Source of the DNA: Gonocerus acuteangulatus
Taxonomy: Eukaryota > Arthropoda > Insecta > Hemiptera > Coreidae
NCBI GenBank assembly: GCA_946811695.1
Contig: OX328123.1
Span: forward strand, 154,360,438 to 154,424,437
Direction: 5' to 3'
Length of the DNA stretch: 64,000 bases
The notes below the pieces were generated by a model. It saw only the letters and a list, made by a program, of their open reading frames with translations. It was not told the DNA's origin and made no database searches. Each line of letters begins with the position of its first letter. The first letter of the stretch is position 1. Below are positions 10,881-23,327 of the stretch, one piece after another. The position numbers and the translations under genes are program-made.

Positions 10881-13800
10881 GCTGCTAGGATCCCTAACAC
10901 GTGACAGAGCCTTATAAAGCTGACCCGTTAGGGTTTGGTAAACCCTATTGCGTAGGAGTGTCTGACAGACACAAGGGTAATATCAGTAAATTATGTTGGA
11001 AGCAATGAGCGTCTAGAATCTAGATGCTCATTGCTGCTAGGATCCCTAACACGTGACAGAGCCTTATAAAGCTGACCCGTTAGGGTTTGGTAAACCCTAA
11101 CGCGTAGGAGTGTCTGACAGACACAAGGGTAATATCAGTAAATTATGTTGGAAGCAGTGAGCGTCTAGAATCTAGATGCTCACTGCTGCTAGGATCCCTA
11201 ACACGTGACAGAGCCTTATAAAGCTGACCCGTTAGGGTTTGGTAAACCCTATTGCGTAGGAGTGTCTGACAGACACAAGGGAAGTATCAGTAAATTATGT
11301 TGGAAGCAGTGAGCGTCTAGAATCTAGATGCTCACTGCTGCTAGGATCCCTAACACGTGACAGAGCCTTATAAAGCTGACCCGTTAGGGTTTGGTAAACC
11401 CTATTGCGTAGGAGTGTCTGACAGACGCAAGGGAAGTATCAGTAAATTATGTTAGCAGCAATGAGCGTCTAGAATCTAGATGCTCACTGCTGCTAGGATC
11501 CCTAACACGTGACAGAGCCTTATAAAGCTGACCCGTTAGGGTTTGGTAAACCCTATTGCGTAGGAGTGTCTGACAGACGCAAGGGAAGTATCAGTAAATT
11601 ATGTTGGAAGCAGTGAGCGTCTAGAATCTAGATGCTCACTGCTGCTAGGATCCCTAACACGTGACAGAGCCTTATAAAGCTGACCCGTTAGGGTTTGGTA
11701 AACCCTATTGCGTAGGAGTGTCTGACAGACGCAAGGGAAGTATCAGTAAATTATGTTGGAAGCAGTGAGCGTTTAGAATCTAGATGCTCACTGCTGCTAG
11801 GATCCCTAACACGTGACAGAGCCTTATAAAGCTGACCCGTTAGGGTTTGGTAAACCCTATTGCGTAGGAGTGTCTGACAGACGCAAGGGAAGTATCAGTA
11901 AATTATGTTGGAAGCAGTGAGCGTCTAGAATCTAGATGCTCACTGCTGCTAGGATCCCTAACACGTGACAGAGCCTTATAAAGCTGACCCGTTAGGGTTT
12001 GGTAAACCCTATTGCGTAGGAGTGTCTGACAGACGCAAGGGAAGTATCAGTAAATTATGTTGGAAGCAGTGAGCGTCTAGAATCTAGATGCTCACTGCTG
12101 CTAGGATCCCTAACACGTGACAGAGCCTTATAAAGCTGACCCGTTAGGGTTTGGTAAACCCTATTGCGTAGGAGTGTCTGACAGACGCAAGGGAAGTATC
12201 AGTAAATTATGTTAGCAGCAATGAGCGTCTAGAATCTAGATGCTCACTGCTGCTAGGATCCCTAACACGTGACAGAGCCTTATAAAGCTGACCCGTTAGG
12301 GTTTGGTAAACCCTATTGCGTAGGAGTGTCTGACAGACACAAGGGAAGTATCAGTAAATTATGTTAGCAGCAATGAGCGTCTAGAATCTAGATGCTCACT
12401 GCTGCTAGGATCCCTAACACGTGACAGAGCCTTATAAAGCTGACCCGTTAGGGTTTGGTAAACCCTATTGCGTAGGAGTGTCTGACAGACGCAAGGGAAG
12501 TATCAGTAAATTATGTTGGAAGCAATGAGCGTCTAGAATCTAGATGCTCACTGCTGCTAGGATCCCTAACACGTGACAGAGCCTTATAAAGCTGACCCGT
12601 TAGGGTTTGGTAAGCCCTATTGCGTAGGAGTGTCTGACAGACACAAGGGAAGTATCAGTAAATTATGTTAGCAGCAATGAGCGTCTAGAATCTAGATGCT
12701 CACTGCTGCTAGGATCCCTAACACGTGACAGAGCCTTATAAAGCTGACCCGTTAGGGTTTGGTAAACCCTATTGCGTAGGAGTGTCTGACAGACACAAGG
12801 GAAGTATCAGTAAATTATGTTAGCAGCAATGAGCGTCTAGAATCTAGATGCTCACTGCTGCTAGGATCCCTAACACGTGACAGAGCCTTATAAAGCTGAC
12901 CCGTTAGGGTTTGGTAAACCCTATTGCGTAGGAGTGTCTGACAGACACAAGGGAAGTATCAGTAAATTATGTTAGCAGCAATGAGCGTCTAGAATCTAGA
13001 TGCTCACTGCTGCTAGGATCCCTAACACGTGACAGAGCCTTATAAAGCTGACCCGTTAGGGTTTGGTAAACCCTATTGCGTAGGAGTGTCTGACAGACGC
13101 AAGGGAAGTATCAGTAAATTATGTTGGAAGCAATGAGCGTCTAGAATCTAGATGCTCACTGCTGCTAGGATCCCTAACACGTGACAGAGCCTTATAAAGC
13201 TGACCCGTTAGGGTTTGGTAAGCCCTATTGCGTAGGAGTGTCTGACAGACACAAGGGAAGTATCAGTAAATTATGTTGGAAGCAGTGAGCGTCTAGAATC
13301 TAGATGCTCACTGCTGCTAGGATCCCTAACACGTGACAGAGCCTTATAAAGCTGACCCGTTAGGGTTTGGTAAACCCTATTGCGTAGGAGTGTCTGACAG
13401 ACACAAGGGAAGTATCAGTAAATTATGTTGGCAGCAATGAGCGTCTAGAATCTAGATGCTCACTGCTGCTAGGATCCCTAACACGTGACAGAGCCTTATA
13501 AAGCTGACCCGTTAGGGTTTGGTAAGCCCTATTGCGTAGGAGTGTCTGACAGACACAAGGGAAGTATCAGTAAATTATGTTGGCAGCAATGAGCGTCTAG
13601 AATCTAGATGCTCATTGCTGCTAGGATCCCTAACACGTGACAGAGCCTTATAAAGCTGACCCGTTAGGGTTTGGTAAGCCCTATTGCGTAGGAGTGTCTG
13701 ACAGACGCAAGGGAAGTATCAGTAAATTATGTTGGAAGCAGTGAGCGTCTAGAATCTAGATGCTCACTGCTGCTAGGATCCCTAACACGTGACAGAGCCT

Positions 13801-16800
13801 TATAAAGCTGACCCGTTAGGGTTTGGTAAACCCTATTGCGTAGGAGTGTCTGACAGACGCAAGGGAAGTATCAGTAAATTATGTTGGAAGCAGTGAGCGT
13901 CTAGAATCTAGATGCTCACTGCTGCTAGGATCCCTAACACGTGACAGAGCCTTATAAAGCTGACCCGTTAGGGTTTGGTAAACCCTATTGCGTAGGAGTG
14001 TCTGACAGACGCAAGGGAAGTATCAGTAAATTATGTTGGAAGCAGTGAGCGTCTAGAATCTAGATGCTCACTGCTGCTAGGATCCCTAACACGTGACAGA
14101 GCCTTATAAAGCTGACCCGTTAGGGTTTGGTAAACCCTATTGCGTAGGAGTGTCTGACAGACACAAGGGAAGTATCAGTAAATTATGTTGGCAGCAATGA
14201 GCGTCTAGAATCTAGATGCTCACTGCTGCTAGGATCCCTAACACGTGACAGAGCCTTATAAAGCTGACCCGTTAGGGTTTGGTAAACCCTATTGCGTAGG
14301 AGTGTCTGACAGACGCAAGGGAAGTATCAGTAAATTATGTTGGAAGCAGTGAGCGTCTAGAATCTAGATGCTCACTGCTGCTAGGATCCCTAACACGTGA
14401 CAGAGCCTTATAAAGCTGACCCGTTAGGGTTTGGTAAACCCTATTGCGTAGGAGTGTCTGACAGACGCAAGGGAAGTATCAGTAAATTATGTTGGCAGCA
14501 ATGAGCGTCTAGAATCTAGATGCTCATTGCTGCTAGGATCCCTAACACGTGACAGAGCCTTATAAAGCTGACCCGTTAGGGTTTGGTAAGCCCTATTGCG
14601 TAGGAGTGTCTGACAGACGCAAGGGAAGTATCAGTAAATTATGTTGGAAGCAGTGAGCGTCTAGAATCTAGATGCTCACTGCTGCTAGGATCCCTAACAC
14701 GTGACAGAGCCTTATAAAGCTGACCCGTTAGGGTTTGGTAAACCCTATTGCGTAGGAGTGTCTGACAGACACAAGGGAAGTATCAGTAAATTATGTTGGC
14801 AGCAATGAGCGTCTAGAATCTAGATGCTCACTGCTGCTAGGATCCCTAACACGTGACAGAGCCTTATAAAGCTGACCCGTTAGGGTTTGGTAAGCCCTAT
14901 TGCGTAGGAGTGTCTGACAGACACAAGGGAAGTATCAGTAAATTATGTTGGCAGCAATGAGCGTCTAGAATCTAGATGCTCATTGCTGCTAGGATCCCTA
15001 ACACGTGACAGAGCCTTATAAAGCTGACCCGTTAGGGTTTGGTAAGCCCTATTGCGTAGGAGTGTCTGACAGACGCAAGGGAAGTATCAGTAAATTATGT
15101 TGGAAGCAGTGAGCGTCTAGAATCTAGATGCTCACTGCTGCTAGGATCCCTAACACGTGACAGAGCCTTATAAAGCTGACCCGTTAGGGTTTGGTAAACC
15201 CTATTGCGTAGGAGTGTCTGACAGACGCAAGGGAAGTATCAGTAAATTATGTTGGAAGCAGTGAGCGTCTAGAATCTAGATGCTCACTGCTGCTAGGATC
15301 CCTAACACGTGACAGAGCCTTATAAAGCTGACCCGTTAGGGTTTGGTAAACCCTATTGCGTAGGAGTGTCTGACAGACGCAAGGGAAGTATCAGTAAATT
15401 ATGTTGGAAGCAGTGAGCGTCTAGAATCTAGATGCTCACTGCTGCTAGGATCCCTAACACGTGACAGAGCCTTATAAAGCTGACCCGTTAGGGTTTGGTA
15501 AACCCTATTGCGTAGGAGTGTCTGACAGACACATGGGAAGTATCAGTAAATTATGTTGGCAGCAATGAGCGTCTAGAATCTAGATGCTCACTGCTGCTAG
15601 GATCCCTAACACGTGACAGAGCCTTATAAAGCTGACCCGTTAGGGTTTGGTAAACCCTATTGCGTAGGAGTGTCTGACAGACGCAAGGGAAGTATCAGTA
15701 AATTATGTTGGAAGCAGTGAGCGTCTAGAATCTAGATGCTCACTGCTGCTAGGATCCCTAACACGTGACAGAGCCTTATAAAGCTGACCCGTTAGGGTTT
15801 GGTAAACCCTATTGCGTAGGAGTGTCTGACAGACGCAAGGGAAGTATCAGTAAATTATGTTGGCAGCAATGAGCGTCTAGAATCTAGATGCTCATTGCTG
15901 CTAGGATCCCTAACACGTGACAGAGCCTTATAAAGCTGACCCGTTAGGGTTTGGTAAGCCCTATTGCGTAGGAGTGTCTGACAGACGCAAGGGAAGTATC
16001 AGTAAATTATGTTGGAAGCAGTGAGCGTCTAGAATCTAGATGCTCACTGCTGCTAGGATCCCTAACACGTGACAGAGCCTTATAAAGCTGACCCGTTAGG
16101 GTTTGGTAAACCCTATTGCGTAGGAGTGTCTGACAGACGCAAGGGAAGTATCAGTAAATTATGTTGGAAGCAGTGAGCGTCTAGAATCTAGATGCTCACT
16201 GCTGCTAGGATCCCTAACACGTGACAGAGCCTTATAAAGCTGACCCGTTAGGGTTTGGTAAACCCTATTGCGTAGGAGTGTCTGACAGACGCAAGGGAAG
16301 TATCAGTAAATTATGTTGGAAGCAGTGAGCGTCTAGAATCTAGATGCTCACTGCTGCTAGGATCCCTAACACGTGACAGAGCCTTATAAAGCTGACCCGT
16401 TAGGGTTTGGTAAACCCTATTGCGTAGGAGTGTCTGACAGACGCAAGGGAAGTATCAGTAAATTATGTTGGAAGCAGTGAGCGTCTAGAATCTAGATGCT
16501 CACTGCTGCTAGGATCCCTAACACGTGACAGAGCCTTATAAAGCTGACCCGTTAGGGTTTGGTAAACCCTATTGCGTAGGAGTGTCTGACAGACACAAGG
16601 GAAGTATCAGTAAATTATGTTGGAAGCAGTGAGCGTCTAGAATCTAGATGCTCACTGCTGCTAGGATCCCTAACACGTGACAGAGCCTTATAAAGCTGAC
16701 CCGTTAGGGTTTGGTAAACCCTATTGCGTAGGAGTGTCTGACAGACGCAAGGGAAGTATCAGTAAATTATGTTGGAAGCAGTGAGCGTCTAGAATCTAGA

Positions 16801-17271
16801 TGCTCACTGCTGCTAGGATCCCTAACACGTGACAGAGCCTTATAAAGCTGACCCGTTAGGGTTTGGTAAACCCTATTGCGTAGGAGAGTCTGACAGACAC
16901 AAGGGAAGTATCAGTAAATTATGTTGGCAGCAATGAGCGTCTAGAATCTAGATGCTCACTGCTGCTAGGATCCCTAACACGTGACAGAGCCTTATAAAGC
17001 TGACCCGTTAGGGTTTGGTAAACCCTATTGCGTAGGAGTGTCTGACAGACACAAGGGAAGTATCAGTAAATTATGTTGGCAGCAATGAGCGTCTAGAATC
17101 TAGATGCTCATTGCTGCTAGGATCCCTAACACGTGACAGAGCCTTATAAAGCTGACCCGTTAGGGTTTGGTAAACCCTATTGCGTAGGAGAGTCTGACAG
17201 ACACAAGGGAAGTATCAGTAAATTATGTTGGCAGCAATGAGCGTCTAGAATCTAGATGCTCACTGCTGCTA
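10881..17271. repeat. 152-bp satellite, exactly 42 units
   Basis: GCTGCTAGGATCC starts at 10881, 11033, 11185 and so on at a constant 152 bases, the last boundary at 17265, giving 42 full units without an indel. Each unit has three inverted repeats: TAGGGTTTggtAAACCCTA, GTGTCTG-A-CAGACAC, and a near-perfect 33-bp palindrome centred on TCTAGAATCTAGA. Units differ only at a few positions. Units 17-25 and 26-34 carry the same order of variants. The first two units hold private changes (gggtaatatc), typical of array edges. Confidence 0.97.
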
Positions 17272-17415
17272 ACATACTTCATTGAAATTTCCCTCACGAA
17301 ACATAATTTAATTGTCGTCACGGACACATAATCCATTGGATTGAGAGGCATCCGAGGAATAAAAAAATATATTATAGTTATAATTATATTATGTATTTAT
17401 AATTATAATAAATAT
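17272..17415. other. Right flank of the satellite
   Basis: AT-rich. It may be the remainder of the Helitron that hosts the array, but no 5' TC end is recognised. Confidence 0.3.
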
Positions 17416-18180
17416 ATGCAAGAGCGTACTAGACCAAAACCTCTCATTGTCAGGTATGAAGAATACATCAAAAACATACCCGATACCGATACGCCTTTAC
17501 TTACGAACATATTACTTGAGATCCCTCCTTGGAAAATACAAAATTTGACAATAGACACAACATTGACGAATTATAAAAAAAAAAAAACACCAATAAATAA
17601 CCCAGGTATTATAAAGTTGTTCGAATACTCCACCATGCTTCACGGACTAGGGAAGACAGTTCACCTCCTCTGGACTCCAGGACACAGGGGTGTAAAGGGT
17701 AATGAGATGGCAGACAAAGCAGCGTCCTCCGCTCATGATTTACCGTCTATTACACCCACTTCTCTGACGGTAAGTGAGCTGGCCTCACCGCTGCAGCACT
17801 CCATCAAACATCTTTGGCAAGAAATATGGAATGAAGCAAGAGGCGTTAATAAGCTGAGTTAGGTGAAAACTGACTGCCAGCCTTGGGAGATATCCTCTAG
17901 ATCCTGCCGAAATGAGGAAGTAATGTTGGCGCGACTCCGACTTGGACACACCCGCCTTAAGCACTCGTACCTTATGTCTAGGAAAACTCCACCCAGATGC
18001 CTTACTTGTCGAAAACCCCTCACCGTTCAACAAATTATTGAAGATTGCCGGAAGTACACAACACTCTTTCGGCAGCTCGGGATATCAAGAAGGATATCAG
18101 AGGCTCTCGGAAACAATCGGACAAGGGTTGACAAAATTATAAGGTTTTTAAAGATAACTGGGCTCAATAGATTAATATGA
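17416..18180 (+). pseudogene. LINE ORF2 C-terminus: broken RNase H and zinc knuckle
   Basis: The frame encodes a pre-RNase H region, jumps near 17575-17610 and resumes at the RNase H end motif WTPGHRGVKGNEMADKAA. Compared with 43478-44220, the part with the TDGS, AELHA and TDS catalytic motifs is missing, so an internal deletion removed the active site. A TAG at 17860-17862 interrupts the same frame. Reading then resumes through LARLRLGHTRLKHSYL and the knuckle CLTCRKPLTVQQ to TGA at 18178-18180. It is non-functional in two independent ways. Confidence 0.8.
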
Positions 18181-18834
18181 CAATAGAACTGCCCTTTATG
18201 AAGGTTCCATATGTGTTTTTTTTTGTTTTTTTTTTTCAATCTTTTATAATCTTCTTGTATCTGATTGTTGTTTAGTCTAGTTTAAAAGAATGCTCAATAA
18301 TTTATTTAGTTTATCCTTAAGTTGGCAATCTGTGATAATTTGTGATACCATTTTTATTTATTTATAAACTTTATTTGTTTTTATTTTTTTTTTTTTTTGT
18401 TAACCTCATAGTTACTAGGTTGTATTTTATTGTTATTTCTTAAATACATAGATATGTGTGTATCTATATGTTTCAATTTTTTTAATTTGCGAGTAGCTCT
18501 TGGTCAATTTTAGTACCTGATATCTGTATTAATAAGATAAAAATGTGCAAAGTCTGCACTTTGACAATAGCTATATCGGGGAGTGTGGGCGTGTGGCAGG
18601 GGGGGGGGGGGAAGGGAAAAAAGAGGGGAAAAAAAGAAAGAAAGAAAAAAAAGTAAAATATATCAAACAGTACAAGATATAATTTAAAAAAAAAAAAAAA
18701 AAAATCCCCTGACTACCTAAGCAAAGCACGCCCTTCACCAGGAGCATGGGATGTGTGGTTGCGCATTACAATCACATGGTAGGGCGCTGACGACCGTGAG
18801 GTTTTTCGCCCCATATTATCCAAACAAACAAACT
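17416..18834 (+). mobile_element. RNase H-type LINE, 5'-truncated, with complete 3' end
   Basis: It contains an internally deleted ORF2 tail (17416-18180), a long 3' UTR with poly-T and poly-G runs, and a terminal stem-loop GGGCG (18782-18786) / CGCCC (18807-18811), followed by an (AAAC)n tail. The stem-loop and its CTGACGACC loop resemble the SINE tails at 8452 and 47823. Confidence 0.8.
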
Positions 18835-19015
18835 TTTAAAACTCTAAACGTTTAAAAGCTGACGTTTGAATACACACATTCACTCTTGCAAATTGTCATC
18901 GTTACGGTCTTGCAATAGAAATAAATATAAACAATAAATTAGTAATAAGAATGGGTAAACCCCCATCCTAATGAACTGATTTAGTTTATTTTTACAAAAT
19001 ATTTTTCTCTACATA
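18835..19015. other. Unassigned intronic sequence
   Basis: No recognisable feature apart from a phrase related to family B near 18960-19000. Confidence 0.4.
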
Positions 19016-19267
19016 TCGTCGATACAAAAGCAAACTAACGAATATGAAAAAATGCATCTTTCATTGTCAATCTTTACTAATTTCTGCTGGACTTATGTGC
19101 TGCAAATTCTTGAATCTGACTGCACTCTATTAAAGGGAAAGTATTCCACTATCAAAAGGTCAAATCTGCCGAATATTTAACTCTCCAAAAAAAAGTTATG
19201 AATAAATACTTTTCCACTCTGAAAAGTGGTGATTTTCATATTCGTTAGCTTGCTTTTGTAACGACGA
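19016..19267. mobile_element. 252-bp MITE, copy 1
   Basis: Termini TCGTCGATACAAAAGCAAAC and its inverse flank a non-coding core, bordered by TA on both sides, as for Tc1/mariner-type insertions. A second copy of exactly the same length, in the opposite orientation, is at 21665-21916. Confidence 0.9.
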
Positions 19268-19269
19268 TA

Positions 19270-20200
19270 TGATCAAAACGAATGCTGAGTTTCGTTAAAA
19301 TATAACAAAAATTACGGCATCACAATGTCAGATTATCACTGTTCACTTCAGTGTGCTGCTTAGGTACTCATCAGCCAGCACTTGCTCATAATGACTACAC
19401 TAAATCCACTGATCAAACGATCCATCTGATAAAACGATCACTACGCTACACTATGTGCCAACTTTCGTGACGAAAACTTTGGTGTGAATCGTGTTACCGA
19501 TAGTTCTTCAAATGTTTGACGTGATTCTTTACATTAGCATAACTTCTTCATTTACGAACCGATTGACATGAAACAAACACTAAATGTTAAGCAAAGCTTG
19601 CCACAATATATTAGTGAAACCTGCATCTAAATCTGATAAGCCGATTAGCGTGATTAGGTTATATTTATATAGGTCATATAAATATAACCTATCTATAAAT
19701 CAAGAACAATATATGCAAATCTAACTTAAATGTATTTACGGTTTAACTAATAAGACGTATTAAACTAACTTTGAAACAAAACAAATATGGAATAGATATT
19801 TAATTGAAGGTCATATTTAAGTGTTGGAAACAGAAAAACAAATCAGGTAACATCCTGTATTCTGAGATTCGATATTCTAGTTCATCAAATGTTCGACTTG
19901 ATTCTATACATTAGCATAACTTTTTTATTTATAAACCGACTGACATGAAACAAAAACTCAATGTTAGCTGAAACTTACCACAATATATTACTGAAAACCG
20001 CATCTAAATCGGATAGGCTGTTTCTGAGATTAACATGCACAGACAAGCAGACATAGATTTGTACAATTTTATTATATGTACATATTGTAAAATATGCCAC
20101 TATATACATGTACAATAACTTCTGTATAAACGAAATAAGAACTCCAAATTATATAAAACAAAACGCCCAATTCATCATCTTAGCGCGGTTCCGTACTTAT
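19270..20200. repeat. Diverged direct duplication, about 360 bp apart
   Basis: The block from about 19500 (AAATGTTTGACGTGATTC...) recurs at about 19880 with many substitutions. Between them is a 16-bp hairpin, TAGGTTATATTTATAT at 19655-19670 and its complement at 19676-19691. Near 20170 a family A terminal phrase (ATCTTAGCGCGGTTCC) starts a diverged copy. Confidence 0.65.
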
Positions 20201-20280
20201 TCCTTGTGACATTTGAAAATCTTGGAATAGAAATGACCAGTTTACTTACTACTCGAACAACACCTCGAAGAAATGGAATA

Positions 20281-21117
20281 GATGAGCATCACAAAGCACT
20301 GGAATCTGACAGTAGCCAACTTACACAGAAGCGGATAATTCTTAATCCTGTTCTTCAGGAAGGTTGTATAATAGATGAGCATCACAAAGCACTGGAATCT
20401 GACAGTAGCCAACTTACACAGAAGCGGATAATTCTTAATCCTGTTCTTCAGGAAGGTTGTATAATAGATGAGCATCACAAAGCACTGGAATCTGACAGTA
20501 GCCAACTTACACAGAAGCGGATAATTCTTAATCCTGTTCTTCAGGAAGGTTGTATAATAGATGAGCATCACAAAGCACTGGAATCTGACAGTAGCCAACT
20601 TACACAGAAGCGGATAATTCTTAATCCTGTTCTTCAGGAAGGTTGTATAATAGATGAGCATCACAAAGCACTGGAATCTGACAGTAGCCAACTTACACAG
20701 AAGCGGATAATTCTTAATCCTGTTCTTCAGGAAGGTTGTATAATAGATGAGCATCACAAAGCACTGGAATCTGACAGTAGCCAACTTACACAGAAGCGGA
20801 TAATTCTTAATCCTGTTCTTCAGTAAGGTTGTATAATAGATGAGCATCACAAAGCACTGGAATCTGACAGTAGCCAACTTACACAGAAGCGGATAATTCT
20901 TAATCCTGTTCTTCAGGAAGGTTGTATAATAGATGAGCATCACAAAGCACTGGAATCTGACAGTAGCCAACTTACACAGAAGCGGATAATTCTTAATCCT
21001 GTTCTTCAGGAAGGTTGTATAATAGATGAGCATCACAAAGCACTGGAATCTGACAGTAGCCAACTTACACAGAAGCGGATAATTCTTAATCCTGTTCTTC
21101 AGGAAGGTTGTATATTA
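20281..21117. repeat. 93-bp tandem array, nine near-identical copies
   Basis: GATGAGCATCACAAAGC recurs every 93 bases from 20281 to 21025. I see a single substitution in the array (T at 20824, making a stop in one frame). The unit matches, once and in diverged form, the interior of the family A copy near 36710-36790 (inverted), so it was amplified from that element. As 93 is a multiple of three, long frames stay open on both strands, but there is no sign of selection for protein. Confidence 0.95.
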
Positions 21118-22195
21118 GGGTGGGCCGAAAAAAACTCATTTTTTTTATTTCGAAGTTGTAATAGTGCGGAAAAGTTGAGAATTATATAGAGAAATAAAAG
21201 GAAACAAAAATGATCAAAATCGGTTGACATCTTCCGTTCGCGCATAGGCTTTGAAATTTTACAAAATATGAAAAATCTTCCTTTTTGCTAATATTTTTTA
21301 AATCCAACGTCTTCAAATAGAGCTAAAAACATTGCGCTTTAATTTGGTTTAGATCAGTTGATATCTTTCAGTCGTGCATAGGGCTCAAAATTTGCCCAAA
21401 TATTGATTTTTTTTTACATTTTTAAGAGTTATTTTATGTACCTTTAATATACTTTTTTTTAGCGTAATAGTTACAGTGTTTCTATATTTGAACATAAAAC
21501 ATTGTGTTTTATTATGGTGTAAATAAATTAACAAATTTCGGCCGCAGAATGACGCCTATGCTACAGAAAAACTGGACCTCAAAAAAGATAGTTAGGCCTA
21601 TGACATGATGGGCAATAACAGTTATAACGGGCAAATTTTGAGCCCTATGCACGACTGAAAGATACCGTCGATACAAAAGCAAACTAACGAATATGAAAAT
21701 CACCACTTTTCAGAGTGGAAAAGTATTTATTCATAACTTGTTTTTGGACAGTCAAATATTCGGCAGATTTGACCTTTTGATAGTGGAATACTTTCCCTTT
21801 AATAGAGTGAAGTCAGATTGAAGAATTTGCTGTAAATAAGTCCAACAGAAATGATTAAAGATGGACAATGAAAGATACATTTTTTCATGTTCGTTAGTTT
21901 GCATTTGTATCGACGATATAAACTGATCTAAACCAAATTAGAACACAATGTTTTTAGGCTTTATTCGAAAACGTTATTAACTATTATATTACGAAATCAT
22001 CAAATTCAAAAATTTTAAAAATATTAGTAAAAAGGAAGATTTTTCATATTTTGTAAATTCCAAAGCCTATGCTCGAACGGAAGATGTCAACCTATTTTGA
22101 TAATTTTTGTTTCCTTTTATTTCTCTATATAATTCGCAACTTTCCCGCACTATTACAACTTCGAAATAAAAAAAATGAGTTTTTTCTGCCCACCC
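21118..22195. mobile_element. Foldback MITE with ~180-bp arms
   Basis: GGGTGGGCCGAAAAAAACTC at the left is matched, inverted, at 22170-22195, and similarity continues for about 180 bases inward. TA lies on both sides. Removing the nested 252-bp MITE leaves about 824 bp. It lies at the end of the ninth 93-bp unit. Confidence 0.88.
21665..21916. mobile_element. 252-bp MITE, copy 2, nested
   Basis: Same termini and length as 19016-19267, inverted in orientation, with TA at both borders. It has split the foldback MITE. Confidence 0.9.
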
Positions 22196-23327
22196 TACTG
22201 TATAAGTCAATACAATTATGTAGTGAAAACGTACTTACTCTTTGACTACTGCTCAGAAGGCTCTGTTCCAAAACAACCAAAAAATCGTTGTCATTTTAAG
22301 TATATTGTTTTACTAGAAAATTCATTTTACTATTGAAATCAATTGTATAAAAGTTTAATGGCGAATAACATTCCACTCTCCCGTGGAAAAATAATAAATT
22401 GTGATCACTTCTGCTGTAGCAGTATGAGGAAGGTTATATAGATTGGAGAATTCAAAAACAAACACATGTATATAACAACATGATTAGCCACAGCTACTCC
22501 AAACTTATTACCAATACGTTTTACATTTTCTTGCCTTCTTTTACTAAAATACTCATTTTACTGATAACTGCAATTTAAAACAAGAAATAACCAATTAAAA
22601 AGTTAGTTAAACAATGGCAAACTTGTTCAAATGAACAAAACTAACACTTTCGAAGTTTTATGCAATTATTTCTCCGATTGACATGGCCCAATCGACAATT
22701 GCTTCAGAACCTTTTTTGTAGAGATTTTAAAAAGGTTTTAAAAGAGAACTTCCACTTACAACGATTTGCTGACCGTTTTCGAGATATTTTAGAAAATATG
22801 CTTAAACTCGAAAACATTTTTTTCTAATACTTCCTAAACTCCAAATGCAACCAAAATTAGAGATTAGATGAATACCCAAACTGAAAATTAGTTTGGAAAA
22901 GTTTCAATGTTTCTCGAAAACGGTAACAGATAACCCCCCCCCCCTTCTTCAGATTGTTCGATTTAATTTATTTGTACTAGACATGTTATTCTTTAGATTC
23001 CCAGGACGTTTACCGAGTTTCGTTGCAATAAAAAATTACGCGCGGTACACGGTAATTCGTAATTGGGTTCTACAAAAGGACAGATTTTTCTGTTCAATTC
23101 GTTCAATCGTTTGCCAAAAGAATGTTATAGACCATATTTCGTCGTGAAAAAACAACAACTCTAATGAGTATCATGCTAACCGATGTTTGTGTGTATATAT
23201 ATATATATATAAATTTTAGCGGGGATTATTTTTGGTATCTAGTTATATCGGTGAAGATTTGAAGATATTTTGATTGCAATCACAAAAGCTACATTCTTTT
23301 GACAAGTTCTGAAAGAAAAACGTATTT
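22196..23327. mobile_element. Diverged family A sequence
   Basis: Phrases shared with family A copies (CGTACTTACTCTTTGACTAC at 22230; TCCGATTGACATGGCCCAAT region near 22675) run through it. Bases 22940-23150 carry a C run and family B-like phrases. A short TA tract is at 23196-23212. Confidence 0.55.

Noticed and set aside
20206..21063. Long open frames of 206 (plus) and 273 (minus) residues
   Set aside because: They exist only because the 93-bp tandem unit is a multiple of three and lacks stops on both strands; the unit is a non-coding segment of a repeat family.
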